DNA of 47,442 bases from contig JAFGRU010000023.1 of NCBI GenBank assembly GCA_016934985.1, positions 1-47,442 on the forward strand, read 5' to 3'. The notes under the pieces are model-generated. The model saw only the letters and a list, made by a program, of their open reading frames with translations, was not told the DNA's origin and searched no databases. Source of the stretch: Deltaproteobacteria bacterium (lineage in GTDB: Bacteria > Desulfobacterota > Desulfuromonadia > Desulfuromonadales > JAAYDE01). Within the stretch, counting starts at the first letter, position 1, and each line of letters starts with the position of its first letter. Below are positions 17,291 to 26,129 of the stretch, in pieces. A program made the position numbers and the translations under genes.

Positions 17291-18466
17291 TTAAGTCTTT
17301 CTTATTTCACCAACTCTGGTCAAGGCGATTCGCGTAAAAACAGGCCCCACCAGTTCAAAAAAAATAGTGGTCCCAATTACCACCGTAAGAATATAGTTTT
17401 TGAGCTGAGGAAAGTGCTCAACCGCCAGAAGCCCCATCCCCATGGCAATGCCCGCCTGAGGCAACAAGGCCATCCCCATCCAGCGGCTGAGCGGTTGTTT
17501 CACCACACTGAAAAGTCCGCAACACCAGGCAGAAAAAAAGCGCCCGAAAATTCGCAATAAAATATATGCAAGGCCAAAAAATCCCATGTTCCTTAACGAG
17601 CCCAACTCAAGAGAAGCACCGGCAAATACGAAAAATAGAATCATGAATGGCCATTCAATACCTTCTATGGCATGAAAAGGCCGATCATGATGACGAGCCA
17701 GGTTGGCAACCACAGCCCCCAAAACCATGGACGCCAAAAGAAATGATACACCCATCCAAAGAGCCACTCCCCCGCACAACAGGACAACGCCAAGGGCTTC
17801 AATAAGAGTCGGTTCTCCAGCCTTTATCCTTCCGGTCAGTTTGGCTGTGGGAACCCCGAGAACCACCCCCAGTAGAAAAGCACCGCCGACATGCCATCCC
17901 CCCTCAAGCAGCCCTGACCAACACCCGGTGCTTCCCAATAACACATCAACAGCGACCAGCACCAGGCTGAACAGGATCAAACCCCAGGCATCATCCAAGG
18001 CCACGATTCCGAGAAGAATTTTGGTGAAAGGCCCCCGAGCCTTGGATTCCTTGACCACATCCGTCGTAGCTGCTGGTGCGGTAGCGGTTGAAACAGCACC
18101 CAGCAAAAGGGCTATTTCAGCGGGAGCACCAACCACAATTAAACCGCAGGCAACAACAAATGCCGTCCCCAAAACTTCCACCAAAGAAAACAAAACTATG
18201 GTTTTCCCATATTTTTTTAGTGCCTGGACGGTGAACTTCTCGCCAAGGAGAAAACCCACCATGACAAGGGCCATATTGGCCATTACCGGAAACCAACGGC
18301 TTTCATCGATGGGTAAGAGATTAGTTACCTCTGGCCCAATAACCACTCCCAGAACAATCAGCAGGGTTACTCGCGGCAACCTTGTAAAACGTCCGAGTGC
18401 ATCCGTGCCCAGAGCCAGGAGAAAAATCAACCCGACCGAGATAAGAATGTTGGCAGGATTTTCCAT
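17291..18466 (-). CDS. CPA2 family cation:proton antiporter (Kef/NapA-like), no regulatory domain
   Basis: Membrane antiporter of 391 aa with about 11-12 helices. Typical features are RLPRVTLLIVLGVVIGPEVTNLLP (helix 2 region), the TAPAATTDVVKE stretch before the cytosolic loop and LDDAWGLILFSLVLV (the acidic ion-binding helix with the DD-like pair). It stops after the membrane domain, with no RCK/TrkA-N domain. The frame extends to a TTG at 18532, but the ATG at 18466 (MENPANILISVG) gives a normal N terminus. Probably exchanges Na+ or K+ for H+. Downstream is a HAD protein gene 17 bp away. Confidence 0.85.
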   Translation of the reverse strand: MENPANILISVGLIFLLALGTDALGRFTRLPRVTLLIVLGVVIGPEVTNLLPIDESRWFPVMANMALVMVGFLLGEKFTVQALKKYGKTIVLFSLVEVLGTAFVVACGLIVVGAPAEIALLLGAVSTATAPAATTDVVKESKARGPFTKILLGIVALDDAWGLILFSLVLVAVDVLLGSTGCWSGLLEGGWHVGGAFLLGVVLGVPTAKLTGRIKAGEPTLIEALGVVLLCGGVALWMGVSFLLASMVLGAVVANLARHHDRPFHAIEGIEWPFMILFFVFAGASLELGSLRNMGFFGLAYILLRIFGRFFSAWCCGLFSVVKQPLSRWMGMALLPQAGIAMGMGLLAVEHFPQLKNYILTVVIGTTIFFELVGPVFTRIALTRVGEIRKT

Positions 18467-18622
18467 AACCCCCGCGGCAATCCCTTTTAACCCAAAAGGA
18501 AAGAAAAGAAAAATAGGGAAAACAAATGGCAATCAAAAATCCGACATCACTATTCAACACAATGGATCACGCCGCCCATTAAGAGAGCCTCCAGCGGCAA
18601 AGTGAATAGCAACATTTTAACA

Positions 18623-18651
18623 AAAAAAAGCCGCCTTCCCAGGCGGCTTTT
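18623..18651 (-). terminator. Intrinsic terminator after the MTH1187-family gene
   Basis: On the minus strand AAAAGCCGCC-TGGGAA-GGCGGCTTTT is followed by further T residues (eight in total). It lies 23 bp past the stop of the gene ending at 18674 and separates it from the antiporter operon. Confidence 0.88.
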
Positions 18652-18673
18652 ATCCGATCTATTGTAATTTCAT

Positions 18674-18979
18674 TCATTCTTTAGCCAACTTCTCTTCGAC
18701 GCTGCGAACCTTGTCCTCAATGGTCTGATCCCGGTCGACCCGGGTACCACACTTGATGATCGTGGAAATGCGCGGGGCGCCCATTTCATGAACTACCTCA
18801 TGACAACGCTTGATTGCCTTGAAGACATCATCCCACTCGCCTTCGATATTGGTCCCATAGCCATGCAGATAGGTTTTCAAGCCCGCTTCTTTAAGAATTT
18901 TTTCACAAGCCGCGACATATTTTGAAACCGAGATACCCGCCTCAATCGGCACTACACAAAGATCAACTATAGCTTTCAT
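18674..18979 (-). CDS. MTH1187/YkoF family thiamine-binding-like protein
   Basis: Protein of 101 aa of the MTH1187 family (UPF0045), a ferredoxin-like fold that forms tetramers and in some members binds thiamine. Seen: MKAIVDLCVVPIEAGISVSKYVAACEKILKEAGL, then YGTNIEGEWDDVFKAIKRCHEVVHEMGAPRISTIIKCGTRVD, covering the complete family pattern (PIG/PIEAG start, T-IEGEWD core, R-S-IIK-RID end). RBS GAGGGG precedes the ATG. The unknown gene at 19022-19372 lies 42 bp upstream on the same strand. Confidence 0.9.
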   Translation of the reverse strand: MKAIVDLCVVPIEAGISVSKYVAACEKILKEAGLKTYLHGYGTNIEGEWDDVFKAIKRCHEVVHEMGAPRISTIIKCGTRVDRDQTIEDKVRSVEEKLAKE

Positions 18980-19021
18980 GGCTCCCCTCTTTCAAAATTT
19001 TGAAATAAATATTCTGCACCA

Positions 19022-19372
19022 TTACTTTGGAACGATAATCCGCGATTCATTCTCTTTTTGGGCTTTTTTTGCTGCTTCGGCTTCTTTGACAATCTGCTCA
19101 AATGTAGCTTCGATAGCTGCAGGATACTTTTCTACCGCATCGGCCAATCCTTTTGCATCAATTTCACACTGGATGGGGATTATCTGCCCCTTGACGCCAA
19201 GCTGAGTTTCACCAACAAAAATCGATTTGCGGCTTTTATCCAGTTCACCATCGATCCGTACAGGAGTCAGTTTTCTAATCCTTCCGACCTTGAGATCCGT
19301 ATAGATCTCTTCGAGATAAAGGGTATTGGGGTCAATAACAACTTGAATCCTTTTTAAGCCTGTGTCACTCAT
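19022..19372 (-). CDS. Unrecognised 116-aa cytoplasmic protein
   Basis: No family recognised. The sequence is soluble: a strand-rich first half (KRIQVVIDPNTLYLEEIYTDLKVGRIRKLTPVRIDGELDKSRKSIFVGETQL) and a helical, alanine- and lysine-rich second half (AVEKYPAAIEATFEQIVKEAEAAKKAQKENES). It has a good RBS (AAGGAG) before the ATG. No signal peptide, membrane segment or cysteine pair beyond one Cys. It is followed after 42 bp by the MTH1187-family gene and shares its terminator. Upstream 19373-19571 holds only an AT-rich stretch that could contain its promoter. Confidence 0.7.
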   Translation of the reverse strand: MSDTGLKRIQVVIDPNTLYLEEIYTDLKVGRIRKLTPVRIDGELDKSRKSIFVGETQLGVKGQIIPIQCEIDAKGLADAVEKYPAAIEATFEQIVKEAEAAKKAQKENESRIIVPK

Positions 19373-19571
19373 AGTTTTTTTCTCCTTGGGTTTTCATCGA
19401 AATGATCTGGCAGGGGCAAAACGTATGCGCAGGGGACATCCGCCCATCCCTTCCAAACTCACGCATAATAACGGTTTAATACATAAAGTGCAAGTTGAGG
19501 TTCAGCAAATAATGACCGGAAATTTCTGTGGTGAGAAATAAGAAAATGGTTGCAGGAAAAAAATATTTTTC

Positions 19572-19607
19572 AAAAAAAAAGCCGCTTTTTAAAAAGCGGC
19601 TTTTTTT
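19572..19607 (-). terminator. Bidirectional intrinsic terminator
   Basis: GCCGCTTTTT/AAAAAGCGGC (19581-19600) forms a 20-bp perfect palindrome flanked by nine A residues on the left and seven T residues on the right. It follows the stop of the minus-strand gene ending at 19627 by 20 bp and could stop transcription both ways. Confidence 0.85.
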
Positions 19608-19626
19608 ATTCGAAAGTTCAAGAGAA

Positions 19627-20526
19627 TCAAGCTATATCCTGAAACGCCTTGTTCCAAAGTTTTTTAACCTCTGAGCCGGAGACGTGGTCTTCAACCCGAT
19701 CTTCGGGTCCGGTCGCTTCCATAATCAATTCAAACCATCTGATCTTTCGCAAATAATAGCGGCCGGCATCTTCCCAAATAGCTATCTCATCCATCAAATC
19801 TCCGGTCAAAGCATCGCCGAAAATCCAGCCGGAACTCAAGGTGGAATTAAAAGGTGGTTTCATATCGATGGGGTCGGATGAAACCTGCGAAAAAATAGGC
19901 CAGACCATGGTATAGAAAACCGGACTCATCAATTGATATAATACGCGAGAATCGCTATTAACTCGCTGAGTCAGGCTTTGCAGGGCAAGAAACCACTCCC
20001 CTTTATTAATGTAGAGGGCTTCAACGGCAAGTTTGCGAACCTGACTCGGTTTCTCAGGAGTTTCAATAACCAGCTTCCCGTCCCACTCCTTATAAAACTT
20101 TTCCCGGAAGGCCTCAAGAGTTTCGGCCGTAAACTTCTCTCTGATGGTTTGCCCTTCATCCAGTTCATTGACTAAAGCCTCTAACCATTTAACATTTTCA
20201 ATACATTTTCGAGCATGAACCTCGATAAAACCTATTTCCTTTTCAAGATCAGCTTTACGAGCACCTCCTAAAAGACGATGTTCGGCTCCGGAAAGAGGGC
20301 AGTTCAAAAGGGAACCGCCACCCATGGTGATGGGGGTAACACGCTCAATAGCCTGCCATATTCGATCGGAAATCACGGGCCCGACAACATCGGTCAAAAG
20401 CTCGGGGTTTTGCTTGGCCTGAGCTTTCAACTCTCTGGCAGCCATAATCCAATCACCACCGGTAGCATCGAGAATTTCTTTTGCCAGCTTCGATGCTTTG
20501 CTTTCCATGCTATTCATTTTCCTCAT
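19627..20526 (-). CDS. Unrecognised 299-aa protein with an internal duplication
   Basis: Soluble, mostly helical protein of unknown family. Two segments look homologous: about residues 13-63 (KLAKEILDATGGDWIMAARE... LLTDVVGPVISDRIWQAIERV) and about 165-215 (KLAVEALYINKGEWFLALQS... VLYQLMSPVFYTMVWPIFSQV). They share K-L-A-x-E, G-(D/E)-W, a V/M-x-P-V-x core and a closing W, suggesting an ancient tandem duplication. The ATG at 20526 is used here; an in-frame ATG lies three codons later. Single gene with its own terminator. Divergent from the small plus-strand ORF at 20631. No function assigned. Confidence 0.75.
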   Translation of the reverse strand: MRKMNSMESKASKLAKEILDATGGDWIMAARELKAQAKQNPELLTDVVGPVISDRIWQAIERVTPITMGGGSLLNCPLSGAEHRLLGGARKADLEKEIGFIEVHARKCIENVKWLEALVNELDEGQTIREKFTAETLEAFREKFYKEWDGKLVIETPEKPSQVRKLAVEALYINKGEWFLALQSLTQRVNSDSRVLYQLMSPVFYTMVWPIFSQVSSDPIDMKPPFNSTLSSGWIFGDALTGDLMDEIAIWEDAGRYYLRKIRWFELIMEATGPEDRVEDHVSGSEVKKLWNKAFQDIA

Positions 20527-20630
20527 TACCCATATCCTCCAAAATTTAATTTTTGTATTAAGACATCTGGTGTTATAACAATTCAGGTCAATAAAATAAA
20601 GGAATAAAAATACTGCTCCCGGTGAGATTA

Positions 20631-20876
20631 ATGGTTGACGAAACAGGCCTTGAGGTCATCTATCCTTCTGGGGAGATGGATATCAAACGACGCGTCGCAG
20701 GGGAAGTTTTACGTTTTTTTGAAAACCTCGACGGACTACCCCAAGATGATTACGTTGCGGAATTAATCGAAAATGTTTTCACTGCAATCAGGATTTCTCA
20801 TTGGGAGCGGATTCAGACCGGTCGGCCGATAAATATTCCCGAAGAGGTCAAAAAGTATCTGGTTAAAATTGTTTAG
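20631..20876 (+). CDS. Small hypothetical protein
   Basis: 81-aa ORF (MVDETGLEVIYPSGEMDIKRRVAGEVLRFFENL...EEVKKYLVKIV). The ATG is preceded by GGTGAG at 4 bp; an in-frame GTG lies three codons earlier. The composition, balanced charges and amphipathic pattern look protein-like. No family recognised. It sits between the divergent 299-aa gene and the convergent tRNA-Leu gene. Confidence 0.5.
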   Translation: MVDETGLEVIYPSGEMDIKRRVAGEVLRFFENLDGLPQDDYVAELIENVFTAIRISHWERIQTGRPINIPEEVKKYLVKIV

Positions 20877-20930
20877 GCACTCCCCTGTTGCGATGTTCAA
20901 AAAATTTTTTGTCAAAACCCGGATAAACAA

Positions 20931-20962
20931 CAAGGAGTCAGCTAAAATCAGCCAACTCCTTG
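20931..20962 (-). terminator. Terminator of tRNA-Leu
   Basis: On the minus strand CAAGGAGTTGGCT and AGCTGACTCCTTG pair over 13 bp, with two G-U pairs and a GATTTT loop, followed by TTGTTGTTT. It starts 9 bp past the tRNA 3' end. Confidence 0.65.
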
Positions 20963-20970
20963 AATTTCCG

Positions 20971-21058
20971 TGGTGCCCGGGACCGGAATCGAACCGGTAC
21001 GCCCAAAAAGGGCGAGGGATTTTAAGTCCCTTGCGTCTGCCAGTTCCGCCACCCGGGC
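20971..21058 (-). tRNA. tRNA-Leu (anticodon UAA)
   Basis: 88-nt class II tRNA with encoded CCA (20973-20971). Acceptor stem GCCCGGG/CCCGGGC, D arm GTGGCGGAACTGGCAGAC, anticodon loop CTTAAAA reading UAA within stem AGGGA/TCCCT, long variable arm, and T arm with GGTTCGATTCC. Confidence 0.97.
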
Positions 21059-21077
21059 AGTTGAAAACAAGAGATAT

Positions 21078-21106
21078 TTTATAACCGTTTAACATCCCGA
21101 CGTCAA
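21078..21106 (-). promoter_or_regulatory. Sigma-70-type promoter of tRNA-Leu
   Basis: On the minus strand TTGACG (21106-21101), a 17-bp spacer and TATAAA (21083-21078). The tRNA 5' end lies 20 bp downstream of the -10. Confidence 0.7.
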
Positions 21107-21147
21107 CGGAAAACCTTGAATAACCGCACCCCATCAAGGAATTTGAC

Positions 21148-21609
21148 ATGCCTTTCAAACACCTTACCTGCCCCAAATGTGGAGCCCAGGTCAAAGAATA
21201 CCAAAACCCCTTCCCGACCGTGGATATCATCATCCGCGTGGGGGAAAAAATCGTCTTCATCGAACGCCTCAACCACCCGCATGGCTGGGCATTGCCGGGG
21301 GGATTTGTCGATTATGGGGAATCTTTGGAAGATGCCGCCCGCCGCGAAGCCCTGGAAGAAACCAATCTGGAGGTCCTTGGCCTAAAACAGTTTAAAGCGT
21401 ATTCCAAACCGGACAGAGACCCCCGCCACCACACCATCTCGATGGTCTTTACCGCCGTTGGCCATGGACCACCTCGAGCCGGCGATGATGCAGGCCGAGC
21501 CCAACTCTTTTCCCTTGATGATCTCCCCTCGCCGCTATGTTTTGATCATGCGACAATTATCGAAGATTATAAAAAAATGCGGGCGGAAATAAGACCGGGA
21601 GAAAAATGA
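21148..21609 (+). CDS. Nudix hydrolase, ADP-ribose pyrophosphatase-like
   Basis: 153-aa hydrolase of nucleoside-diphosphate-linked substrates. The complete Nudix box GGFVDYGESLEDAARREALEETNLEV (G-x5-E-x7-REUxEExGU pattern) lies at about 50-75, with the WALPGG lead-in. An N-terminal CPKCG suggests half of a zinc ribbon, but no second CxxC follows. The region DRDPRHHTISMVF resembles the substrate loop of ADP-ribose or GDP-mannose hydrolases. RBS AAGGAA precedes the ATG. The precise substrate is unknown. Confidence 0.9.
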   Translation: MPFKHLTCPKCGAQVKEYQNPFPTVDIIIRVGEKIVFIERLNHPHGWALPGGFVDYGESLEDAARREALEETNLEVLGLKQFKAYSKPDRDPRHHTISMVFTAVGHGPPRAGDDAGRAQLFSLDDLPSPLCFDHATIIEDYKKMRAEIRPGEK

Positions 21610-21614
21610 TTTCA

Positions 21615-21654
21615 CAAGCTTCAGGCTTGCCCCTCGACAGAGCTTCAAGCTGTC
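21615..21654. terminator. Possible bidirectional terminator, Nudix/lipM
   Basis: Two small hairpins, CAAGC/GCTTG (21615-21629) and GACAG/CTGTC (21636-21654), the second followed by TTGATTTTT on the plus strand. It overlaps the 3' end of the convergent gene. Confidence 0.35.
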
Positions 21655-22496
21655 TTGATTTTTCTGTTCAAAGTCCAGGTAGGGTGGTCATATTTGGATT
21701 CTCGCATCACCTCCGCTCTTTCCAGTTCCAGAGATGAAAAGTCATCCAGGAAAAAAGGCTTTCCAAGGCGGCGGCAAAAAGCAGTGATGATTTTTTCACG
21801 AAGCATGGGGATATAAACCGGCTGGCTGGAAAAACGATTCAGCCAACCGACCTTTCGGGATAGTAACTCTTCTCCATTTTTAAATGATTTGATATGACCA
21901 GGGGTCAGGGCTTGAACTGCAAGCCTCAAATCCATTTCAACAGGAATGGATCCGTGCTGAAGGAAAAAACCCTGCCTGCGCATTTGCGCACTTCCGGTTA
22001 TTTTTCGGCCGCCCACCACCAGTTCGTAAATGGATGGCGAATTGAAGCAAGCATTGTAACGGAAATCCCGCATCCCACTTGAAGCTTTGCCCCGCCGGCC
22101 CGGGGCCATTTCCACGGCTATGCCGAATTCTTCAATGGCTTCCTTCAAACAGCCTGAGACAATAGCATAATTGCCCTGTATATTACCGGGAAACAGGGCA
22201 TTTTTTTCCGGAGAAATCACGGCATAGGTCAGTTCAGAATCATGGATGACAGCTCTCCCCCCAGTAATCCGCCGGACAATGGGCAACCCTCTCTGCCGGC
22301 AAAATTCCAGGTTCAATGAGGCATGGACATCTTGCCCGTATCCAATGCTGACGGTCGGCTTTTCCCACTGATAAAAACGCAGAACCGGCGGGCTTTCTCC
22401 CCTTGAAACAGCATCAAACAGGACCTCGTCAAAGGCCATGTTGACAGCTCCGGGAAGGGCCTCGGAAATGATCAGGCGCCACTCAGAAAAACTCAT
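21645..22496 (-). CDS. Lipoate-protein ligase family protein, LipM-type octanoyltransferase
   Basis: 283-aa cofactor-transferase (BPL_LplA_LipB superfamily) that moves octanoyl or lipoyl groups onto E2/GcvH proteins. Seen: RRITGGRAVIHDSELTYAV (75-93), the conserved RRxGGGA-like substrate loop, and ACFNSPSIYELVVGGRKITGSAQMRR with C150 and K165. A catalytic Cys at exactly this position with a nearby Lys is the hallmark of the LipM octanoyltransferase of Bacillus, so octanoyl transfer is more likely than ATP-dependent ligation. The C terminus has ESKYDHPTWT, frequent in LipM. Monocistronic between terminators. Confidence 0.87.
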   Translation of the reverse strand: MSFSEWRLIISEALPGAVNMAFDEVLFDAVSRGESPPVLRFYQWEKPTVSIGYGQDVHASLNLEFCRQRGLPIVRRITGGRAVIHDSELTYAVISPEKNALFPGNIQGNYAIVSGCLKEAIEEFGIAVEMAPGRRGKASSGMRDFRYNACFNSPSIYELVVGGRKITGSAQMRRQGFFLQHGSIPVEMDLRLAVQALTPGHIKSFKNGEELLSRKVGWLNRFSSQPVYIPMLREKIITAFCRRLGKPFFLDDFSSLELERAEVMRESKYDHPTWTLNRKIKTA

Positions 22497-22542
22497 AATG
22501 GATTCTGACTTGATGACAATAATGAATGCAATTATTCAGCAT

Positions 22543-22578
22543 AAAAACCTCGCCCTGCCAACGAAAGGCAGGGCGAGG
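22543..22578 (-). terminator. Terminator at the end of the aro-acc run
   Basis: Perfect 12-bp GC-rich stem CCTCGCCCTGCC/GGCAGGGCGAGG with a 7-nt loop. TTTTT follows on the minus strand at 22547-22543. It is 36 bp after the accC stop. Confidence 0.9.
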
Positions 22579-22614
22579 CTATTTTAGTCCTGCTGAACAC
22601 TACGAAAATTTCAA

Positions 22615-23955
22615 CTAATCGAAATGGAATCTTTCCAGGAAACCGGTGTCGACATCCCCTTCCTGGAATTCGCGGCTTTCCATAATGCGTTTGTGGAAAG
22701 GAATGGTGGTTTTTATCCCTTCAATGATGTACTCGTCGAGAGCCCGGGACATTCTTTTGATGGCTTCTTCCCGATTTTCGGCGTGGACAATCAGTTTGGC
22801 AATCATAGAATCGTAATACGGAAGCACGGTATATTGGTCATAAATAGCGCTTTCGACCCGAACACCCAACCCGCCAGGTGGATGATAACCATCGATTTTT
22901 CCGGGCGAAGGGGTAAACCGCACCGGATCTTCCGCGTTAACCCGGCATTCGATGGAATGGCCGCTGAACTTAATATCCTCCTGCCGATAACGAAGAGGAT
23001 GGCCGGCAGCAGAGTATATTTGCTCACGAACGATATCAACCCCCGTGACCATTTCGGTAACGGGATGCTCGACCTGTACCCGGGTATTCATTTCCATAAA
23101 ATAAAAATTGTGGTCTTCATCAAGCAGAAACTCCACCGTGCCGACGCTGCAGTAATTTACGGCCTTGGCCGCGGCAACAGCGGCATCCCCCATTTTTTGC
23201 CGCAACTCGGGAGTTATTACGGGGCAGGGAGATTCCTCGATCAGTTTCTGATGACGTCTTTGGATGGAACAGTCCCTCTCGCCGAGATGTATGACGTTGC
23301 CATGTTTGTCGGCGAGAATTTGCACCTCAACATGGCGCGGGCGCAGACAAAATTTTTCTATAAAAACTTCAGGATTGCCAAACCCCGCCAGAGCCTCAGA
23401 ACGAGCCGCAGCAAATGCATTGGGAAGAGCGGGCGGAGAATGAACCACTTTCATGCCCCGGCCTCCGCCACCGGCTGCTGCCTTAATGATGACCGGGTAA
23501 CCGATCTCCGCCGCAACCTTCTGCGCCTCCTCAACCGAGCTGATCCCGTCTTTTGTGCCAGGAAGGATAGGCACACCGACATCGATGACCGTTTTCCGGG
23601 CTCTGATCTTATCCCCCATTTGGCGCATGTTTTGAGGTGTCGGGCCGATAAATACTATCCCGCACTGATCGCAGATTTCCGCGAAATCTGCATTTTCCGC
23701 CAAGAAACCGTAGCCTGGATGGATGGCATCCGCATCCGTCACTTCTGCAGCACTGATAATCGCCTTGATATTCAGGTAGCTGTCAGCGCTCCTGGCCGGC
23801 CCGATACAAATACTTTCGTCCGCCAATTTTACATGCAGCGAATCGGCATCAACATCCGAGTGCACAGCAACAGTCTCGATTCCAAGCTCTTTACAAGCCC
23901 TGATTATCCGCAGGGCGATCTCTCCTCGGTTGGCAATCAATACCTTATGAAACAT
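22615..23955 (-). CDS. accC: Biotin carboxylase subunit of acetyl-CoA carboxylase
   Basis: ATP-grasp enzyme of 446 aa that carboxylates biotin on AccB, the first step of fatty-acid synthesis. N-terminal domain [26 protein letters not shown], glycine-rich ATP loop [13 protein letters not shown] (about 160-172), [17 protein letters not shown], the [19 protein letters not shown] signature, and [21 protein letters not shown] carrying the metal- and bicarbonate-binding residues. Full length. It is the last gene of the aro-acc run, 90 bp after accB. Confidence 0.96.
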   Translation of the reverse strand: MFHKVLIANRGEIALRIIRACKELGIETVAVHSDVDADSLHVKLADESICIGPARSADSYLNIKAIISAAEVTDADAIHPGYGFLAENADFAEICDQCGIVFIGPTPQNMRQMGDKIRARKTVIDVGVPILPGTKDGISSVEEAQKVAAEIGYPVIIKAAAGGGGRGMKVVHSPPALPNAFAAARSEALAGFGNPEVFIEKFCLRPRHVEVQILADKHGNVIHLGERDCSIQRRHQKLIEESPCPVITPELRQKMGDAAVAAAKAVNYCSVGTVEFLLDEDHNFYFMEMNTRVQVEHPVTEMVTGVDIVREQIYSAAGHPLRYRQEDIKFSGHSIECRVNAEDPVRFTPSPGKIDGYHPPGGLGVRVESAIYDQYTVLPYYDSMIAKLIVHAENREEAIKRMSRALDEYIIEGIKTTIPFHKRIMESREFQEGDVDTGFLERFHFD

Positions 23956-24045
23956 ACGAGTTTCTCTTCCAAAAATTCAATTGATAGCAGAAAGAAGCTT
24001 TTGCCCAGCGAAATCCTCCAAAAACCTCCCCAGAAGCAGGAAAGT

Positions 24046-24528
24046 CTAAATCCTTTCGACATGAAAAAGGATATCGCCAAACTCTACGGGCTGAGCATTC
24101 TCTTTTAAAATCTCCTTGACCCGGCATTTGAACTCAGCCTCTATTTCATTCATCAACTTCATGGCTTCGACAATGCAAAAAACCTGGCCTTTTTCAACCA
24201 CGTCCCCCACCTCCACGTAGGAAGGAGAATCAGGCGAAGGAGCACGATAAAAAGTCCCGACAATCGGAGATTTGATTTTCTCTAGACCGTCTTTTGTTCC
24301 TTCCACGGCAGTAGCAACGGTCTGTGGAGGGATTTCCTGACCAGGTGGGGAAGTGGCAGCAACAGCCACCTGCTCCGCCTGAACGGCAGACTTGTACCCA
24401 ACCGAGATATCTCCAGCCAAACGACCCCGCCGGATAACGATTTTCTGATCGGAGTTCTCCATTTCAAACTCGACAATGTCGGTATCCGTGACCATGTCTA
24501 TAATTTTTTTCAGTTCTTTCACATCCAT
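24046..24528 (-). CDS. accB: Biotin carboxyl carrier protein of acetyl-CoA carboxylase
   Basis: 160-aa BCCP. The N-terminal helix (MDVKELKKIIDMVTDTDIVEFEMEN) and beta hairpin KIVIRRG are followed by an Ala/Pro-rich linker (about 45-80) and the biotinyl domain with EAMKLMNEIEA, whose Lys (about 124) is biotinylated. The ATG at 24528 is chosen because GAGGAGGA lies 8 bp upstream; an upstream in-frame ATG at 24549 includes that RBS in its coding sequence. Works with AccC, encoded next. Confidence 0.95.
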   Translation of the reverse strand: MDVKELKKIIDMVTDTDIVEFEMENSDQKIVIRRGRLAGDISVGYKSAVQAEQVAVAATSPPGQEIPPQTVATAVEGTKDGLEKIKSPIVGTFYRAPSPDSPSYVEVGDVVEKGQVFCIVEAMKLMNEIEAEFKCRVKEILKENAQPVEFGDILFHVERI

Positions 24529-24597
24529 TAAGACTTCCTCCTCATCCAAATCCGGACGTTCCTTCTTTTCTGGTTTTTAATCACTTTAAGTAACTGT

Positions 24598-25674
24598 TCA
24601 AAGGGAAAGAATACGCATGTTCTTCGGAATTCTGGTAAGCACCTCACAGCCATCAGAGGTAATCAGAATCATATCCTCGATCCTTACACCCCCGACCTCG
24701 GGGATATAAACGCCCGGCTCGACGGTAACCACCATCCCTTCCACTGCCACATCTTCGGAACGGGGAGACAAAACGGGATACTCGTGAACTTCCAGCCCAA
24801 CCCCATGCCCCAACCCATGACCGAAGTAATCTCCGAAACCATTGTCCACAATGTATTGCCGGGCAAACCCATCAATTTCCCGAAGAGACATCCCTGGACG
24901 GATTTTTTCAATAGCCCTATCGTGAGCCGCCAGAACCGTATCAAAGACTGCCTCAAGCTTATCAGGCACTTGGCCAACAGCAACCGTGATGGTTTCATCG
25001 GAATGATAACCTTCCCAGCGTATGCCAAAATCAATGGTGACCAACTCCCCAAAACAAATTTTTTTTTCTGACGCTATCCCGTGGGGAAGTGCCCCACGAA
25101 AACCAGAGGCAACGATAAAATCAAAGGCTTTTTCCTCACCGCCCAGTTTTTTTAAAGCGAACTCCAGGGCCAAAGCCACTTCCCGCTCGCTTTTGCCCGG
25201 CTTAATTAAGGGAAGTACCTCCTCAAATGCACTAAAATTCAATCCGGCTGCATGGCGGATCTTGTCAATTTCCTGAATATTTTTCTCACCACGCAACGAG
25301 CGGATTTCCGCCCCCAGGGGCACCCACTCTACTTCCCCGGCAGTTTTTTCTTCAAGCTTCCTGACTTTTCCGAATGCCAGAAAATCGGCCTCAAAACCGA
25401 CCCGACGCGCCGGTCTCTCCTTCAACAGGGATTGGATTTCATCCTCTCGGACCTTATACTCGCGAATATTGTCGGAAAAAACCTCCCCGCGGGCCTGTTG
25501 GGTATACCGGGAATCGGTCAGGAAAAAGGTTGCGGTCAAGTCTACAACTAAAACACCTTCACTCCCGGTAAAACCGCAAAAATAACGGATATTGGGCGGG
25601 TGAGTAAAAAGGATCGCATCCAGAGACAAGTCATCTAATATTTTTCTGAGCTTATGAATCCTTTCAGAAGTCAC
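24598..25674 (-). CDS. pepP: Xaa-Pro aminopeptidase (M24B family)
   Basis: Metallopeptidase of 358 aa that removes N-terminal residues preceding proline. The N-terminal creatinase-like domain (about 1-125) is followed by the pita-bread domain with five metal ligands visible: Asp in TIDFGIRW, Asp in YHSDET, His in [15 protein letters not shown], Glu in TVEPGVYI and Glu in VRIEDM. The start overlaps the aroQ stop by 4 bp, so expression is coupled to the shikimate gene. The same aroQ-pepP-accB-accC order is common in many bacteria. Confidence 0.93.
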   Translation of the reverse strand: MTSERIHKLRKILDDLSLDAILFTHPPNIRYFCGFTGSEGVLVVDLTATFFLTDSRYTQQARGEVFSDNIREYKVREDEIQSLLKERPARRVGFEADFLAFGKVRKLEEKTAGEVEWVPLGAEIRSLRGEKNIQEIDKIRHAAGLNFSAFEEVLPLIKPGKSEREVALALEFALKKLGGEEKAFDFIVASGFRGALPHGIASEKKICFGELVTIDFGIRWEGYHSDETITVAVGQVPDKLEAVFDTVLAAHDRAIEKIRPGMSLREIDGFARQYIVDNGFGDYFGHGLGHGVGLEVHEYPVLSPRSEDVAVEGMVVTVEPGVYIPEVGGVRIEDMILITSDGCEVLTRIPKNMRILSL

Positions 25675-26114
25675 TGTTTCGCCCTGAGAACTGAAACAAG
25701 CCCTTGAAGCGCGAGAAGGTACCCGGCGGGCCCCAGACCGTTGATTTGGCCAAGGGCCACCGGAGCCAAATAGGAATGGGAGCGAAAAGATTCGCGAGCA
25801 TGAATATTGGTGAGGTGAACCTCAACCGTAGGAATTGCGACGCCCGCAACGGCATCCCGAATGGCGATGCTGGTGTGCGTATAAGCCCCGGGATTGATGA
25901 TAATCCCGGCGCATTGTTCTGCGACGGCCGAATGGATCCGGTCGATAATTTCCCCTTCATGGTTGGACTGAAAAAAATTCAAATCAACCCTAAGTTCGGA
26001 GGCCACATTTATCATTTCCTGTTCAATATCGCCAAGGGTCAAAGAACCATAGACGCCGGGTTCCCTAACGCCCAACAGGTTCAAGTTCGGACCGTTAATG
26101 ACAAAAATTTTCAT
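25671..26114 (-). CDS. aroQ: 3-dehydroquinate dehydratase, type II
   Basis: Third shikimate-pathway enzyme, 147 aa, the usual length. N-terminal [22 protein letters not shown] carries the active-site Asn and Tyr lid residues. EGEIIDRIH and [19 protein letters not shown] hold the catalytic His/Asn network, and [19 protein letters not shown] is the last conserved block. It overlaps pepP by 4 bp and follows the roadblock gene by 15 bp. Confidence 0.96.
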   Translation of the reverse strand: MKIFVINGPNLNLLGVREPGVYGSLTLGDIEQEMINVASELRVDLNFFQSNHEGEIIDRIHSAVAEQCAGIIINPGAYTHTSIAIRDAVAGVAIPTVEVHLTNIHARESFRSHSYLAPVALGQINGLGPAGYLLALQGLVSVLRAKQ

Positions 26115-26129
26115 ATCCTGCCCCGACCA

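Noticed and set aside
17703..18605. 300-codon plus-strand frame opposite the CPA2 antiporter
   Set aside because: Thr/Pro/Arg-rich composition typical of the complement of a membrane-protein gene; no RBS or domain.
20763..21272. 169-codon minus-strand frame
   Set aside because: It runs through the tRNA-Leu gene and overlaps the small ORF and the Nudix gene. It cannot be a normal coding gene.
22624..24108. 494-codon plus-strand open frame opposite accC
   Set aside because: It is an antisense shadow of the biotin carboxylase gene, whose motifs are all intact on the minus strand. The frame contains no recognisable domain.
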